DNA of 64,000 bases from contig JAAZIA010000025.1 in assembly GCA_012510445.1 (NCBI GenBank), positions 1 to 64,000 of the forward strand, written 5' to 3'. The notes under the pieces are model-generated. The model was given only the letters and a program-made list of their open reading frames with translations. It was not told the origin of the DNA and made no database searches. The stretch's first letter is position 1. Every line of letters begins with the position of its first letter. Shown piece by piece: positions 45,894 to 54,238 of this stretch. Both the position numbers and the translations under genes were made by a program. Origin of the DNA: Bacteroidales bacterium (GTDB lineage: Bacteria > Bacteroidota > Bacteroidia > Bacteroidales > UBA932).

Positions 45894-46076
45894 TCAGACA
45901 ATTGTTTTCTCTATGATCTGACGACCGCGGTAAAAGCCACACTCGGGGCATACCCTATGATACATTACGGTTGATCCGCAATTGGAACAAGTAGCCAATG
46001 TAGGGGGTTTCAATTTATAATGCGTTCTGCGTTTATTTCTTCTTTGTTTAGAAATTTTGTTTTTTGGAAGTGCCAT
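45894..46076 (-). CDS. rpmF: Ribosomal protein L32
   Basis: A 60-residue basic large-subunit protein with a complete zinc ribbon: C30, C33, C43 and C46 in ATCSNCG and RVCPECG. It lies 18 bases after the DUF177 gene, the usual pairing in bacteria. The fabH/plsX genes that commonly follow rpmF are absent; a tRNA and rubrerythrin take their place. Confidence 0.97.
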   Translation of the reverse strand: MALPKNKISKQRRNKRRTHYKLKPPTLATCSNCGSTVMYHRVCPECGFYRGRQIIEKTIV

Positions 46077-46094
46077 AGCTCAATCTCCTATATA

Positions 46095-46583
46095 TTAATT
46101 TTTCATCAAATCTTTCAGTTGTCCAAAAGCACTATCTATTGCTTTATCTTCTGTTTTCTTTTTCCACAAAGCCATCATTTCCCGGTTACAACTTTCCTGG
46201 GAAGGATGAACACGTTGGATGGGTAATGCCAAACATACGTTGTCGTACACATACTGTGTAAGGTCAATTCTTCCCGAAAGCAAATCGGTACATTCTTTTC
46301 TTTCTTCACTATCCAGGTCTCCTGTAAAGGAAACAGGAATGTTTAGTCTGTCCAGACAGCGGTCACATAAAAGCTCCACAGAACCCGTAATGGTAACAGA
46401 TATACTCACGGTATCTTCAAGGGCTTTGTTAATGTGAACATCAGTAGTAAGGTCTGCCTGCAATATATCTGCGTTTTCAAAGGCTGTGAAGAACGTATCA
46501 TTCAACTGAAAAGTAAAATCATACGTTCCTTTTGAAAAGGCTTTTCCTTCAATAACCAACCTTGTATTTTTCTTGCGCTCCAT
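46095..46583 (-). CDS. DUF177 (YceD-like) protein
   Basis: A 162-residue protein of the DUF177 family, which in many bacteria is encoded just before rpmF and is implicated in 23S rRNA accumulation. LLCDRCLDRLNIPV contains a CxxC pair, and YVYDNVCLALPIQRVHP is the family's later motif. A TTG at 46604 opens the frame further, but the -7 box at 46602-46609 lies over it, so the ATG at 46583 was chosen. Confidence 0.88.
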   Translation of the reverse strand: MERKKNTRLVIEGKAFSKGTYDFTFQLNDTFFTAFENADILQADLTTDVHINKALEDTVSISVTITGSVELLCDRCLDRLNIPVSFTGDLDSEERKECTDLLSGRIDLTQYVYDNVCLALPIQRVHPSQESCNREMMALWKKKTEDKAIDSAFGQLKDLMKN

Positions 46584-46601
46584 TTGCTCAAAATGAGCCG
46601 A

Positions 46602-46609
46602 CAAAGTTA
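46602..46609 (-). promoter_or_regulatory. -7 box for DUF177-rpmF
   Basis: TAACTTTG on the minus strand matches TAnnTTTG; transcription would begin near 46596 and probably reaches rpmF, the tRNA and rubrerythrin. Confidence 0.6.
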
Positions 46610-46641
46610 AACAAATATTTTAGATAATCGTTGTTTTATTC

Positions 46642-46649
46642 TACTTTTG
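46642..46649 (+). promoter_or_regulatory. -7 box for the guaA-like gene
   Basis: TACTTTTG matches TAnnTTTG. Transcription would begin near 46655, so the in-frame ATG at 46647 cannot be used and the ATG at 46674 is the likely start. Confidence 0.6.
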
Positions 46650-46673
46650 CACATCCTGACTATAGAAAATCTT

Positions 46674-47669
46674 ATGCACAAAATAAACGAAACCATGTAT
46701 AAAAACAGCAAGGGAGACTGGTCTCCGTCCCATTTTATAGCCTCTTCCGTTTCTGATATACAACAAAAAATTGGAGACGAACACGTAATTATGGGCATAT
46801 CGGGAGGAGTGGACAGTACGGTTGCTGCCGTCCTGCTTCATAAAGCCATTGGAAAGCAATTGCACGGCATTTTCGTTGACAACGGCCTGCTGCGTAAAGA
46901 TGAGTATACTTCTGTCCTGGAATCTTATCGGGAAATGGGGTTGAACGTTACAGGAGTCAATGCCTCGGCAAGTTTCCTTAAGGCACTTAAAGGAATCACA
47001 GACCCCGAAGCCAAACGCAAAGCCATTGGAAGTACTTTTATAGATGTTTTTGTGTCCGAGGCAGAAAAAATCCCCAATGCCGCCTGGTTGGCTCAGGGAA
47101 CCATCTATCCCGACGTTGTGGAATCTGCACACGTTCCGGGGGGGAAAAAAATGGTCAAATCGCATCATAATGTGGGTGGTTTACCGGACCATGTACCCTT
47201 ACAAATTGTGGAACCGTTACGGTTGCTTTTTAAAGAGCAGGTACGCCAAGTGGGTTTGGAATTGGGCATAAGCAAAGACATGATCTACAGGCATCCGTTC
47301 CCCGGTCCCGGACTGGCTATACGAGTTTTGGGAGAGGTAACCCAAAAAAAACTCCAAATGGTAAGACAGGCAGATGATATTTTTATACAATCCCTCAAGA
47401 AACACAACCTGTACTCCAAAGTATGGCAGGCAGGCGTTGTTTTATTACCTGTGAAAAGTGTGGGAGTTATGGCAGACGAACGCACCTATGCCTATACGCT
47501 GGCCTTACGCGCCGTCTCTTCTGTGGATGGTATGTCTGCCGATTGGATACACTTGCCCTATGAGTTTCTAATGAGTGTTTCTGACCAGATCATGAGCAAA
47601 GTAGGTGGAATCAACCGTGTAGTTTATGACATTTCCTCCAAACCGCCGGCTACCATTGAATGGGAGTAA
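46674..47669 (+). CDS. guaA: GMP synthase lacking the glutaminase domain
   Basis: A 331-residue protein covering only the ATP-pyrophosphatase and dimerisation domains of GMP synthase, which aminates XMP to GMP. The PP-loop SGGVDS is at residues 43-48, [14 protein letters not shown] and HHNVGGLPD follow, and the C-terminus ends in the canonical KPPATIEWE. The usual N-terminal class I glutamine amidotransferase (about 190 residues) is absent. Upstream DNA holds a divergent gene and promoter, so nothing was lost nearby. It would need free ammonia or a separate glutaminase, as in the archaeal two-subunit enzyme. The 3' end overlaps the convergent glycosylase-like gene by 20 bases. Confidence 0.9.
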   Translation: MHKINETMYKNSKGDWSPSHFIASSVSDIQQKIGDEHVIMGISGGVDSTVAAVLLHKAIGKQLHGIFVDNGLLRKDEYTSVLESYREMGLNVTGVNASASFLKALKGITDPEAKRKAIGSTFIDVFVSEAEKIPNAAWLAQGTIYPDVVESAHVPGGKKMVKSHHNVGGLPDHVPLQIVEPLRLLFKEQVRQVGLELGISKDMIYRHPFPGPGLAIRVLGEVTQKKLQMVRQADDIFIQSLKKHNLYSKVWQAGVVLLPVKSVGVMADERTYAYTLALRAVSSVDGMSADWIHLPYEFLMSVSDQIMSKVGGINRVVYDISSKPPATIEWE

Positions 47670-48273
47670 GGCCGGACAAGGCCCTGTTAAACAAATCTGC
47701 ATAGTACTCGGCTTTTTTCTCCAATGCCATGGGGTAAGCCCTGGAAGTAGAGGGCATTCTGTAGAGTTTCATGGGCCGTGTACCGTAATAAAACGTACTA
47801 TACGCTCCCACTCCGGGAAGTGTTACTACCTGTTCAAACCCTTTTCCGGCAAGGACTTGCAGCAGGGTTTCTGCAGCCTTCAGCCCCGTGACTGCCACAT
47901 GAGTGCATAAAGGAATTTTTGATAACAAACGAGCCAAATCCACAAGTTCTACCACTTGCAAGTATTTATCAGAGGCATTTCCTTTTTCTCTGATGATCTT
48001 GGCGGCTGTATCGTGAAGGGCAATTCCTTTTTCACTACAGAAATGGCGAATGGATTCTTTATTAAATTTCTTTCCTTCTATAAAATGATGGCGGTTGTTA
48101 AAGAAAATCAGGCCGATTATACGCCACATATCGTTCTGAAAATTTGGATAATAAAAGTCCATAGACCAACGGGTAATCCCGGGTGGAAAACTACCCATCA
48201 TTAAAAGCCGGGCTCGTTCCGGTAAGAAAGGTTCCATTGGGTGGCTTTCAGGCACAGGTAAGAAGGTGTTCAT
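47650..48273 (-). CDS. Uracil-DNA glycosylase superfamily protein
   Basis: A 207-residue protein of the UDG/Mug-like superfamily. The N-terminal [16 protein letters not shown] resembles motif A, where the family has a G-x-[FY]-P type loop. [13 protein letters not shown] precedes the C-terminal MPSTSRAY, which resembles the S-x-x-x motif B region of thymine/uracil glycosylases. Catalytic activity is not assured because the classical water-activating residues are not clear. Its stop codon lies inside the last codons of guaA on the other strand. Confidence 0.72.
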   Translation of the reverse strand: MNTFLPVPESHPMEPFLPERARLLMMGSFPPGITRWSMDFYYPNFQNDMWRIIGLIFFNNRHHFIEGKKFNKESIRHFCSEKGIALHDTAAKIIREKGNASDKYLQVVELVDLARLLSKIPLCTHVAVTGLKAAETLLQVLAGKGFEQVVTLPGVGAYSTFYYGTRPMKLYRMPSTSRAYPMALEKKAEYYADLFNRALSGLTPIQW

Positions 48274-48328
48274 ACTGTACTAATATCGCGCTTTATTTTT
48301 AACTTTACGTCTTAACATACTTTTTTTT

Positions 48329-48895
48329 ATGATGACAACACCAAAAAGTATTGCTGTACTGACAGGTAGTCTAAGAAAAGACTCCTACAGCCGGCAAATG
48401 GCAGAAATCATGGCCGCCATGGCACCGTCAACACTGGATTTGCGAATAATAGAAATTGGAAACCTGCCCTTATATAACGAAGATCTGGAAGGCAACGATA
48501 TACAGCCGCCTGCAACTTGGGTACAATTCAGGGAAAGGATTGCCCGTGCAGACGGAGTACTTCTGGTAACGCCGGAGTACAACCGATCCACCACCGCTGC
48601 TTTGAAAAATGCCATTGACGTGGGATCCAGACCTTATGATAAAAACGTCTGGAGCAATAAACCGGCCGCTATTGTATCTGTATCTCAGGGAGCCATTGGA
48701 GGCTTTGGTGCCAACCACCACTTACGGCAAACACTCGTATGCTTAAATTGCCCCGTGCTTCCGTTACCGGAAATGTACATTGGCGGAGTGGCCGGCTTGT
48801 TCAATGAAAAAAGAGAACTCGTGGACGGCAACGGCGTGGACAAGCTCATTGGAAGGTTTTGGAGGTCTTATGAACGCTGGTTGGCCCGTTTTTAA
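48329..48895 (+). CDS. NADPH-dependent FMN reductase family protein
   Basis: A 188-residue flavodoxin-like oxidoreductase. The phosphate-binding loop is TGSLRKDSYSRQ (about residues 12-23); LLVTPEYNRSTTAALKNAID is the flavin-contact signature, and VSQGAIGGFGANHHLR follows. Relatives reduce quinones, chromate or azo compounds with NAD(P)H. The physiological substrate is unknown. It is a single gene that ends 5 bases before the convergent patatin gene. Confidence 0.92.
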   Translation: MMTTPKSIAVLTGSLRKDSYSRQMAEIMAAMAPSTLDLRIIEIGNLPLYNEDLEGNDIQPPATWVQFRERIARADGVLLVTPEYNRSTTAALKNAIDVGSRPYDKNVWSNKPAAIVSVSQGAIGGFGANHHLRQTLVCLNCPVLPLPEMYIGGVAGLFNEKRELVDGNGVDKLIGRFWRSYERWLARF

Positions 48896-48900
48896 AGAAT

Positions 48901-49662
48901 TTAGAGCGACCTTAGCGCGGTAGTATTATACCCTATGTCAAACATTTTCTTTTTATACTTCAAATCGTAGGCATTATACCGGGTCATTTCCTTGTCTTCT
49001 ATCACCAAATCTGCCATTTGCAGGTCTGCCGTTGCCCCTGCGTGAAACATCATAGAAATGCTGCGGTCTGCTATGTAACGGATAGATTTGTTATAGGTAA
49101 GGTCAGTTGAGGGCACGGGAAACAGGTTGATGGCGTATACACGTTTGCAGTAGTCACGGATGGGACTTACCGGTACGTTACGTACTACACCGCCATCTAC
49201 GTAATGTTTTCCGTTTATTTCAACAGGAGGAAAAAGTACAGGAATGCTACACGAGGCTAGTACAGCCTTGGCAAGCGGACCGCTTTCAAACACTACTTCT
49301 TTGGCTGTTTCCAAACAGGTGGTTACAATCTTTGCAGGCACCTGCAACTCTTCAAAAGTATGCACCTTAAATGTTTCTTCAAAGATTTTACGTAATGGCT
49401 GGGAATCTATCAGGTATTCTCTGGAAAGCCGGTGACTCAAAAAGTCTTTCAATGTGAGGTGGTCAAACGCTTTTTGCATTTCCTCTATGGTAAAGCCCTG
49501 GGCATAATACACGGCTAAAATAGCACCCACACTCGTTCCCGAAACCATTTCAGGGACATGTCCCATTTCCAGCAGGCGCTTAAGGACTCCAAGGTGGTAA
49601 TAGCCTTTGGCACCTCCACCGCCAAAGGCTATTCCTAATTGATGTTTTCGTTTTCCTATCAT
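48901..49662 (-). CDS. Patatin-like phospholipase
   Basis: A 253-residue lipid acyl hydrolase of the RssA/patatin type. The oxyanion loop is FGGGGAKG (residues 13-20), the nucleophile S44 lies in GTSVG (42-46) and the dyad aspartate in YVDGGVVRNVPV (about 163). There is no signal peptide, so it acts in the cytoplasm or on the inner membrane face. Its ATG overlaps the stop of the outer-membrane barrel gene by 4 bases, making it the fifth gene of the GntR-controlled operon; a link to lipid turnover in the envelope is inferred. Confidence 0.92.
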   Translation of the reverse strand: MIGKRKHQLGIAFGGGGAKGYYHLGVLKRLLEMGHVPEMVSGTSVGAILAVYYAQGFTIEEMQKAFDHLTLKDFLSHRLSREYLIDSQPLRKIFEETFKVHTFEELQVPAKIVTTCLETAKEVVFESGPLAKAVLASCSIPVLFPPVEINGKHYVDGGVVRNVPVSPIRDYCKRVYAINLFPVPSTDLTYNKSIRYIADRSISMMFHAGATADLQMADLVIEDKEMTRYNAYDLKYKKKMFDIGYNTTALRSL

Positions 49663-52136
49663 AATACTCCTTCTGATGTGCCGGTAGGAAGCACTGCCGA
49701 GGGATCTATACGCGAAGCTTCTTCCAGGTCTCCCACTTTTCTTGTCCGTGCAGCTTTTCCTTGTCCAAAGCGGATACTAAAGCTGATCCTTACCTTTTGG
49801 AGATGCACTCTCTGGTCTATTTTGTATTGTACTGCATTATCCGATGTAAGGACCAAATTGTTGTTAAAAGTACCAAAAATATCATTAACATTCAGGCTCA
49901 ATGTAGCCTTGTTGTTCATAAAATTTTTCTTTATACCTCCATTTACAAAGTACATGGGAGCCACAACAAAATAACCGGCCGGCACCTTACCCTGATACAA
50001 TCCCATAAGTTCTATTTTCCAATTTTTAGGCAATACCAGTGTGACCTGAGAATAAACATTGGTAAGCAGGCCGTTGTTGCTGTACGCATTGCTTTGGCCT
50101 TGTTCCGGCACTGCCGTATTCGATAAATAAATACACGTACCGTTTACCGTCAGGTACAACCATTTGGTGAGTGGCAGTTCACTAAGGGATAAAACCCCTC
50201 CGGCCATGCTTTGTGTTCCAAAGTTATCGTACAACAGGATTTTTGTACCCTCCTGGTCGTAATACGGATTTTGCATAATAAAGTCCTTTACGTGCGAGTA
50301 TAATAAGGCCAGGTTGTAATGCGTCTTAAAGTTTACTCCCAATACCACTTGGTCAGACAGCTGCGGATCCAGGTTGGGATTCCCCACGATATAGGAATTG
50401 GCGTCTATGTATGCCCTAAAAGGATTCAACTGACTAAAAGACGGCCTGCCAATGCGGCTGGTGTAAGAGAGTGTGAATCGCCAGGAGGCCGAGGGGTTGT
50501 ACCCGCCAAAAACCGTTGGAAACACATTGAAGTATTTTTTCTTAGTTACCTCTTGTGCTGATATCCAATGGCCATTGGCTCCCGTAAACTCTCCCCTTAT
50601 TCCCAGTTTAAGCATCCATTTGTTTCCAAGCATCCTGCCCACAGAGGCATAAGCAGCAGCAATGTGTTCTGTATAAACAAACTCATTAGACAAATCCGGA
50701 TTGGGAGTCCATTGTGTATCCAAAAAATCTTCTCGCAGCAGGTTGTTGTCCGTTTGCGTAGTTGCCCACTTGATTCCCGTTTCTATTATACCTGTTTTCC
50801 AGAAAGACTGTTGGTAATCCAACCTACCGGAAAACAAGTTGATGTATTGGTTGCTTTTTTGCCTAAAAATCTGGTCCATCCCAAAACCGTCTACAATGGT
50901 ATTTTCCTGAGAGTTTTCAGAGAAAATATCGTAATAGGCGTAGTCTGCGTTAAAGGTGAGTTCCTGTGATTTTTGCTCGTTAAACAACCCCGTATAATTA
51001 ATGTTGGAAGTGATGTTTCTAAAAGAACTCCCGTTACTGATCACACTCTTTGTTCTGTTGAGCAGCTGATTATTCAAAAACATATCTGTATAGTTCTCGT
51101 TGCCGTAGTTATCCAGATCCTGATCCTGGAACATCGTGGTCACAATAAATCCTACCGTATGTTTCTTTGTAAGATAAACGTCGTTGGCCAGCTTAGCCGT
51201 ATGGCTTACAGAAGAAGACAGCATGTCTGAATGCGAAAATTGCTCCATTTGTAGGCTTTCCCCAAAAGCAGTATGACTGGATAATTCTACTCCTGTATTG
51301 TCAACCCTTCCGCTGTAAGAGAACATGGTATTGGTTTTGTCTGTTCTTAGGTTTAGAGAAGTTCCCCCTCCTCCTTCCTGTTCGTAGGCTTTGTGCTTCA
51401 TGCCTCCGTAAAAGGCATTGGCCGTACCGCTTAGTCCTTTCAGCAGGTTTTTCTTCATTTTAATATTGATAATGCCACCCGAACCTTCGGCATCATAACG
51501 AGCCGAGGGGTGTGCCATCAACTCTATCTTATCAATGGTAGTGCCGTCCGTGGCCCTAAGCAGAGCCTCCAGCTCTAAACCGCTCATGTAAGACGGCCGA
51601 CCGTCTATCCAAACGCTTACCGGCTGTCCGTTAAGCTTCACATTTCCTTCCATATCTATGGTAACCCCGGGGGCTTTGCGTAAAACTTCCAGTGCGTTAC
51701 TGCCTTCCGTAGAAACAGCCTCTGATACGTTCATCACTATTTTGTCAATTTTCTGCTCTATGAGCGGTACTTTTGCCGTAATCACAGCCGTAGTAAGTGT
51801 TTGAACGTCTTCTTCCATGGCTATAACACCGGCATCCCACTGCACTGTTTTTAGTTCAATGGCCATCGTATGTTCTTTATACCCTATAAAAGTAACGGAC
51901 AGATGATAGTTGCCGTAGGGAATGCCTTCCAGAAGAAACGATCCGTCATCTCTTGCCGTACCGGCCGCCACTACATACTGCAAACTGTCTCTGACAGACA
52001 ACGTGGCATAGGCCAGTGGATTCTCTGTTTCTTTATCCACTACAGTCCCCCTGACGGCAGCCGTATTGCTTCGTGCTGCCGAAAGGTTGACTGCCCCAAA
52101 AACAAGAATAATTCCTAATAGAAATCTTTTGTTCAT
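49659..52136 (-). CDS. TonB-type outer-membrane barrel protein
   Basis: An 825-residue outer-membrane protein. A signal peptide (about 1-20) leads to a carboxypeptidase-regulatory-like beta domain (27-105: AAVRGTVVDKETENPLAYA), then a plug-like domain (about 130-215, EVLRKAPGVTIDMEGNVKLNG) and a large barrel of the OMP_b-brl_3 type. It ends in a 35-residue polar tail after the last strand. No SusD partner follows, so it is not a SusCD glycan importer. It sits inside an operon with an ABC transporter and a GntR regulator, suggesting a trans-envelope export or uptake route. The ligand is unknown. Confidence 0.9.
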   Translation of the reverse strand: MNKRFLLGIILVFGAVNLSAARSNTAAVRGTVVDKETENPLAYATLSVRDSLQYVVAAGTARDDGSFLLEGIPYGNYHLSVTFIGYKEHTMAIELKTVQWDAGVIAMEEDVQTLTTAVITAKVPLIEQKIDKIVMNVSEAVSTEGSNALEVLRKAPGVTIDMEGNVKLNGQPVSVWIDGRPSYMSGLELEALLRATDGTTIDKIELMAHPSARYDAEGSGGIINIKMKKNLLKGLSGTANAFYGGMKHKAYEQEGGGGTSLNLRTDKTNTMFSYSGRVDNTGVELSSHTAFGESLQMEQFSHSDMLSSSVSHTAKLANDVYLTKKHTVGFIVTTMFQDQDLDNYGNENYTDMFLNNQLLNRTKSVISNGSSFRNITSNINYTGLFNEQKSQELTFNADYAYYDIFSENSQENTIVDGFGMDQIFRQKSNQYINLFSGRLDYQQSFWKTGIIETGIKWATTQTDNNLLREDFLDTQWTPNPDLSNEFVYTEHIAAAYASVGRMLGNKWMLKLGIRGEFTGANGHWISAQEVTKKKYFNVFPTVFGGYNPSASWRFTLSYTSRIGRPSFSQLNPFRAYIDANSYIVGNPNLDPQLSDQVVLGVNFKTHYNLALLYSHVKDFIMQNPYYDQEGTKILLYDNFGTQSMAGGVLSLSELPLTKWLYLTVNGTCIYLSNTAVPEQGQSNAYSNNGLLTNVYSQVTLVLPKNWKIELMGLYQGKVPAGYFVVAPMYFVNGGIKKNFMNNKATLSLNVNDIFGTFNNNLVLTSDNAVQYKIDQRVHLQKVRISFSIRFGQGKAARTRKVGDLEEASRIDPSAVLPTGTSEGVL

Positions 52137-52492
52137 TGTTTGTAATTTTTGTAATATCTTTCAATTTCTTCCATGGCAATGCCTAATGTACTTAACCTTC
52201 TAAAAAAGACCGGAAGTTCTTCGGTAAAGAAGCTCTCCTTTAATTTGGTTAAGATTTCTGTGCGGGCTCCCGGAGCCACAAAAAAGCCAATACCTCTTTT
52301 ATTATAAATGATTTCCCTTTGCTGCAAATGTTCGTACGTTCTGGCTACTGTGTTGGGATTGACACCCAGCGTTGCACCCAGTTCTCTTACAGAAGGGATT
52401 CTGTCTTCTTCCTTCCATATCCCATGCAGGATTTTTTCACACACAGATTCTGCAATTTGCAAGTAAATGGCTTGATGGTCTTTAAATTCCAT
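52133..52492 (-). CDS. GntR-family regulator, YtrA type
   Basis: A 119-residue transcription factor. The N-terminal winged helix (about 10-75) reads EEDRIPSVRELGATLGVNPNTVARTYEHLQ in overlapping motifs, and the wing includes YNKRGIGFFVAP. The short C-terminal helical tail without a ligand domain is typical of the YtrA subfamily, whose members repress adjacent ABC transporter operons. It lies between the permease (4-base gap) and the barrel gene (4-base overlap). The dyad at 54142-54165 is its likely operator. Confidence 0.93.
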   Translation of the reverse strand: MEFKDHQAIYLQIAESVCEKILHGIWKEEDRIPSVRELGATLGVNPNTVARTYEHLQQREIIYNKRGIGFFVAPGARTEILTKLKESFFTEELPVFFRRLSTLGIAMEEIERYYKNYKQ

Positions 52493-52496
52493 ACAA

Positions 52497-53306
52497 TTAA
52501 TATTTAGTTGTTTTAATCAACCGATAGGTACCAAACCAGCAAGAAGCAACAACAAGTCCTCTTACCGTATGTGCTATAACAAGAAGGGTGCGAATCAAAG
52601 AATTTTGTATCGACCACAAACGAAGATCTCTCATTTCTGCAATCCGACCGGGAGCTATTTCCTGCGGAAGGTCTTTTAGCAGCGTTTCCACAAGACGCTC
52701 AATTACCTCTATCCCAATAGCTTTTATTACAATTCCCATTACAAAACTTACTAAAAAAACAACCCCCATGATTACCGCAAATGTTTTGGCCACTTTCTGC
52801 CGCTTGAATACCATATTACCCAAAACAAACAGGGACTGGATTACAAACAAATCAAAAAATGTTTTTACGGGAAAAAAACTCCAGCTGTTGGTCAACAGAA
52901 AACCGGAGGAACGTGAAGGGAATAACAGGTAAAACAACGTGTCCACCGCTAACAGGGATATCAGCATAGATAGGGTCACACAAAGATAACTGACCACAAA
53001 CATACTGATCGTTTTTTCCAGAGCAGAGACCGGAAGCTGTACGTAATGCAGACCCTTCTTTTTATGATTTGCCGTTCCGTACAATTTAGAAGGAGCAAAA
53101 ATAAGGGCAATAGCGGTCCAAAGAACCATAAGGGACAACCTGGAAAAAACACTGGGAGGAGAGGATGTCAACAAAGAAGCAAGCAGGTAGATTACGTAAG
53201 CTCCTGTCATGCTCAAAACGGTCAAACCAAAATTCCCAAAGTACTCGCGGCACTCTTTTCTAATAAGTGCACCAAAACGTTTTATAGTAAATACATTGTT
53301 CATCAT
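52497..53306 (-). CDS. ABC transporter membrane subunit
   Basis: A 269-residue inner-membrane protein with about six hydrophobic segments, of the ABC-2-like type found beside YtrA-type regulators. The N-terminal GALIRKECREYFGNFG is a cytoplasmic amphipathic helix common in such permeases, and the spans AYVIYLLASLL and VIMGVVFLVSFVMGIVI are clear. It has weak sequence signatures, so identification rests on topology and the overlapping ATPase gene (4 bases). The exported substrate is unknown. Confidence 0.82.
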   Translation of the reverse strand: MMNNVFTIKRFGALIRKECREYFGNFGLTVLSMTGAYVIYLLASLLTSSPPSVFSRLSLMVLWTAIALIFAPSKLYGTANHKKKGLHYVQLPVSALEKTISMFVVSYLCVTLSMLISLLAVDTLFYLLFPSRSSGFLLTNSWSFFPVKTFFDLFVIQSLFVLGNMVFKRQKVAKTFAVIMGVVFLVSFVMGIVIKAIGIEVIERLVETLLKDLPQEIAPGRIAEMRDLRLWSIQNSLIRTLLVIAHTVRGLVVASCWFGTYRLIKTTKY

Positions 53307-54136
53307 CTTCCGTTTTTAAAATGTTCTTTAAACCATTCCTTGTGTTGTAAAGCAGCATTGAATAAAGTCTCTAGGTTTACTTTGGTATGAACACCGCCTG
53401 TATTGGCTTTAACTACTGAGTAACCCATGAGCGTTTCTTCTGAATACAGAGCTTCTGCCGGCACTTGGGGCTCGGTATGAAAGCAAAGTTTTTCAGTAAT
53501 TTCTTCAATGGATGCATGCAGAAGTACTTGTTTTTGATCCAAAATAATGACCGGGTCAATCAAGTTTTCTAAATCTCTTACTTGGTGCGTAGAAATAATT
53601 ACCACTTGTTCAGCGCTGATATGCCCGGCCACTATGCTGCGAAATACAGACTTAGAAGTAATATCCATACCGTTGCTGGGTTCATCCAACAGCAAAGCTT
53701 TTGTGTTGAGCGCAAGAGCATAAGAAATATGGGCTTTCTTTTGCTGTCCTGCAGAGAGGTCTCTGAACTTTTTACCCGGATCTACTTCAAACCGGTCCAT
53801 CAGGCTAAGGAATTGTGTGTAATCAAAACCGCGGTAAAAAGGACCGTTGTGACGGACAAATTGGTTGACCGTTCCTGTTGGGCTTTCCGGATCTTCGGGC
53901 AAGTAGAATATATCCTGCAGAAATTCCGGTTGCCTGCTGTAGGGATGAAGTCCGTTTACACGGCAAGCTTCTTTTGTACTTTTCTGCAGCCCCGCCAGTA
54001 ATTTAAGCAACGTAGTCTTCCCCACACCATTTTGTCCTAACAGCCCGTACACATTGCCTTGGATCAAAGAAAGCGACAAGTTTTGAAAGACGTTGTTCTT
54101 TGAATAGCTAAAAGCTAAATCTTTTATTTTTATCAT
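53303..54136 (-). CDS. ABC transporter ATP-binding protein
   Basis: A 277-residue ATPase. Walker A is GQNGVGKTT (34-42), the signature is LSAGQQKKAHISYAL, Walker B is ALLLDEPSNGMD and the switch histidine lies in VIISTHQVRDL. About 60 residues after the core form a regulatory extension, as in YtrB- or bacitracin-type exporters. A frame to 54169 exists, but MIKIKDLAFSYSKNN at 54136 is the family start and falls after the operator dyad. It is the first gene of the five-gene operon. Confidence 0.93.
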   Translation of the reverse strand: MIKIKDLAFSYSKNNVFQNLSLSLIQGNVYGLLGQNGVGKTTLLKLLAGLQKSTKEACRVNGLHPYSRQPEFLQDIFYLPEDPESPTGTVNQFVRHNGPFYRGFDYTQFLSLMDRFEVDPGKKFRDLSAGQQKKAHISYALALNTKALLLDEPSNGMDITSKSVFRSIVAGHISAEQVVIISTHQVRDLENLIDPVIILDQKQVLLHASIEEITEKLCFHTEPQVPAEALYSEETLMGYSVVKANTGGVHTKVNLETLFNAALQHKEWFKEHFKNGR

Positions 54137-54141
54137 CTTAT

Positions 54142-54165
54142 AGTGTGTTAGTATATTAGTACACT
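54142..54165. promoter_or_regulatory. Candidate GntR/YtrA operator dyad
   Basis: The 24-base element has the symmetric pattern AGTGTnnTAnTATAnTAnnACACT, 18 of 24 positions matching its own reverse complement. It covers the expected transcription start, between the -7 box (54167-54174) and the ATPase ATG at 54136. That placement suits repression by the operon's own GntR protein. Confidence 0.65.
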
Positions 54166-54166
54166 G

Positions 54167-54174
54167 CAAAGGTA
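54167..54174 (-). promoter_or_regulatory. -7 box for the ABC-GntR operon
   Basis: TACCTTTG on the minus strand matches TAnnTTTG, with transcription expected near 54161 inside the operator dyad. Confidence 0.65.
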
Positions 54175-54215
54175 GTTATATTTATTTATCTTCCAAATCT
54201 TTTTTCATTTTTTGC

Positions 54216-54223
54216 TATCTTTG
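54216..54223 (+). promoter_or_regulatory. -7 box for the ftsE operon
   Basis: TATCTTTG matches TAnnTTTG. Transcription would start near 54230, so a TTG start at 54212 is excluded and the ATG at 54239 is used. Confidence 0.6.
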
Positions 54224-54238
54224 TTTAAAATTTGCACG

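Noticed and set aside
49659-52136. SusC-type glycan importer
   Set aside because: There is no SusD-like lipoprotein gene next to it, and the barrel matches the OMP_b-brl type rather than SusC.
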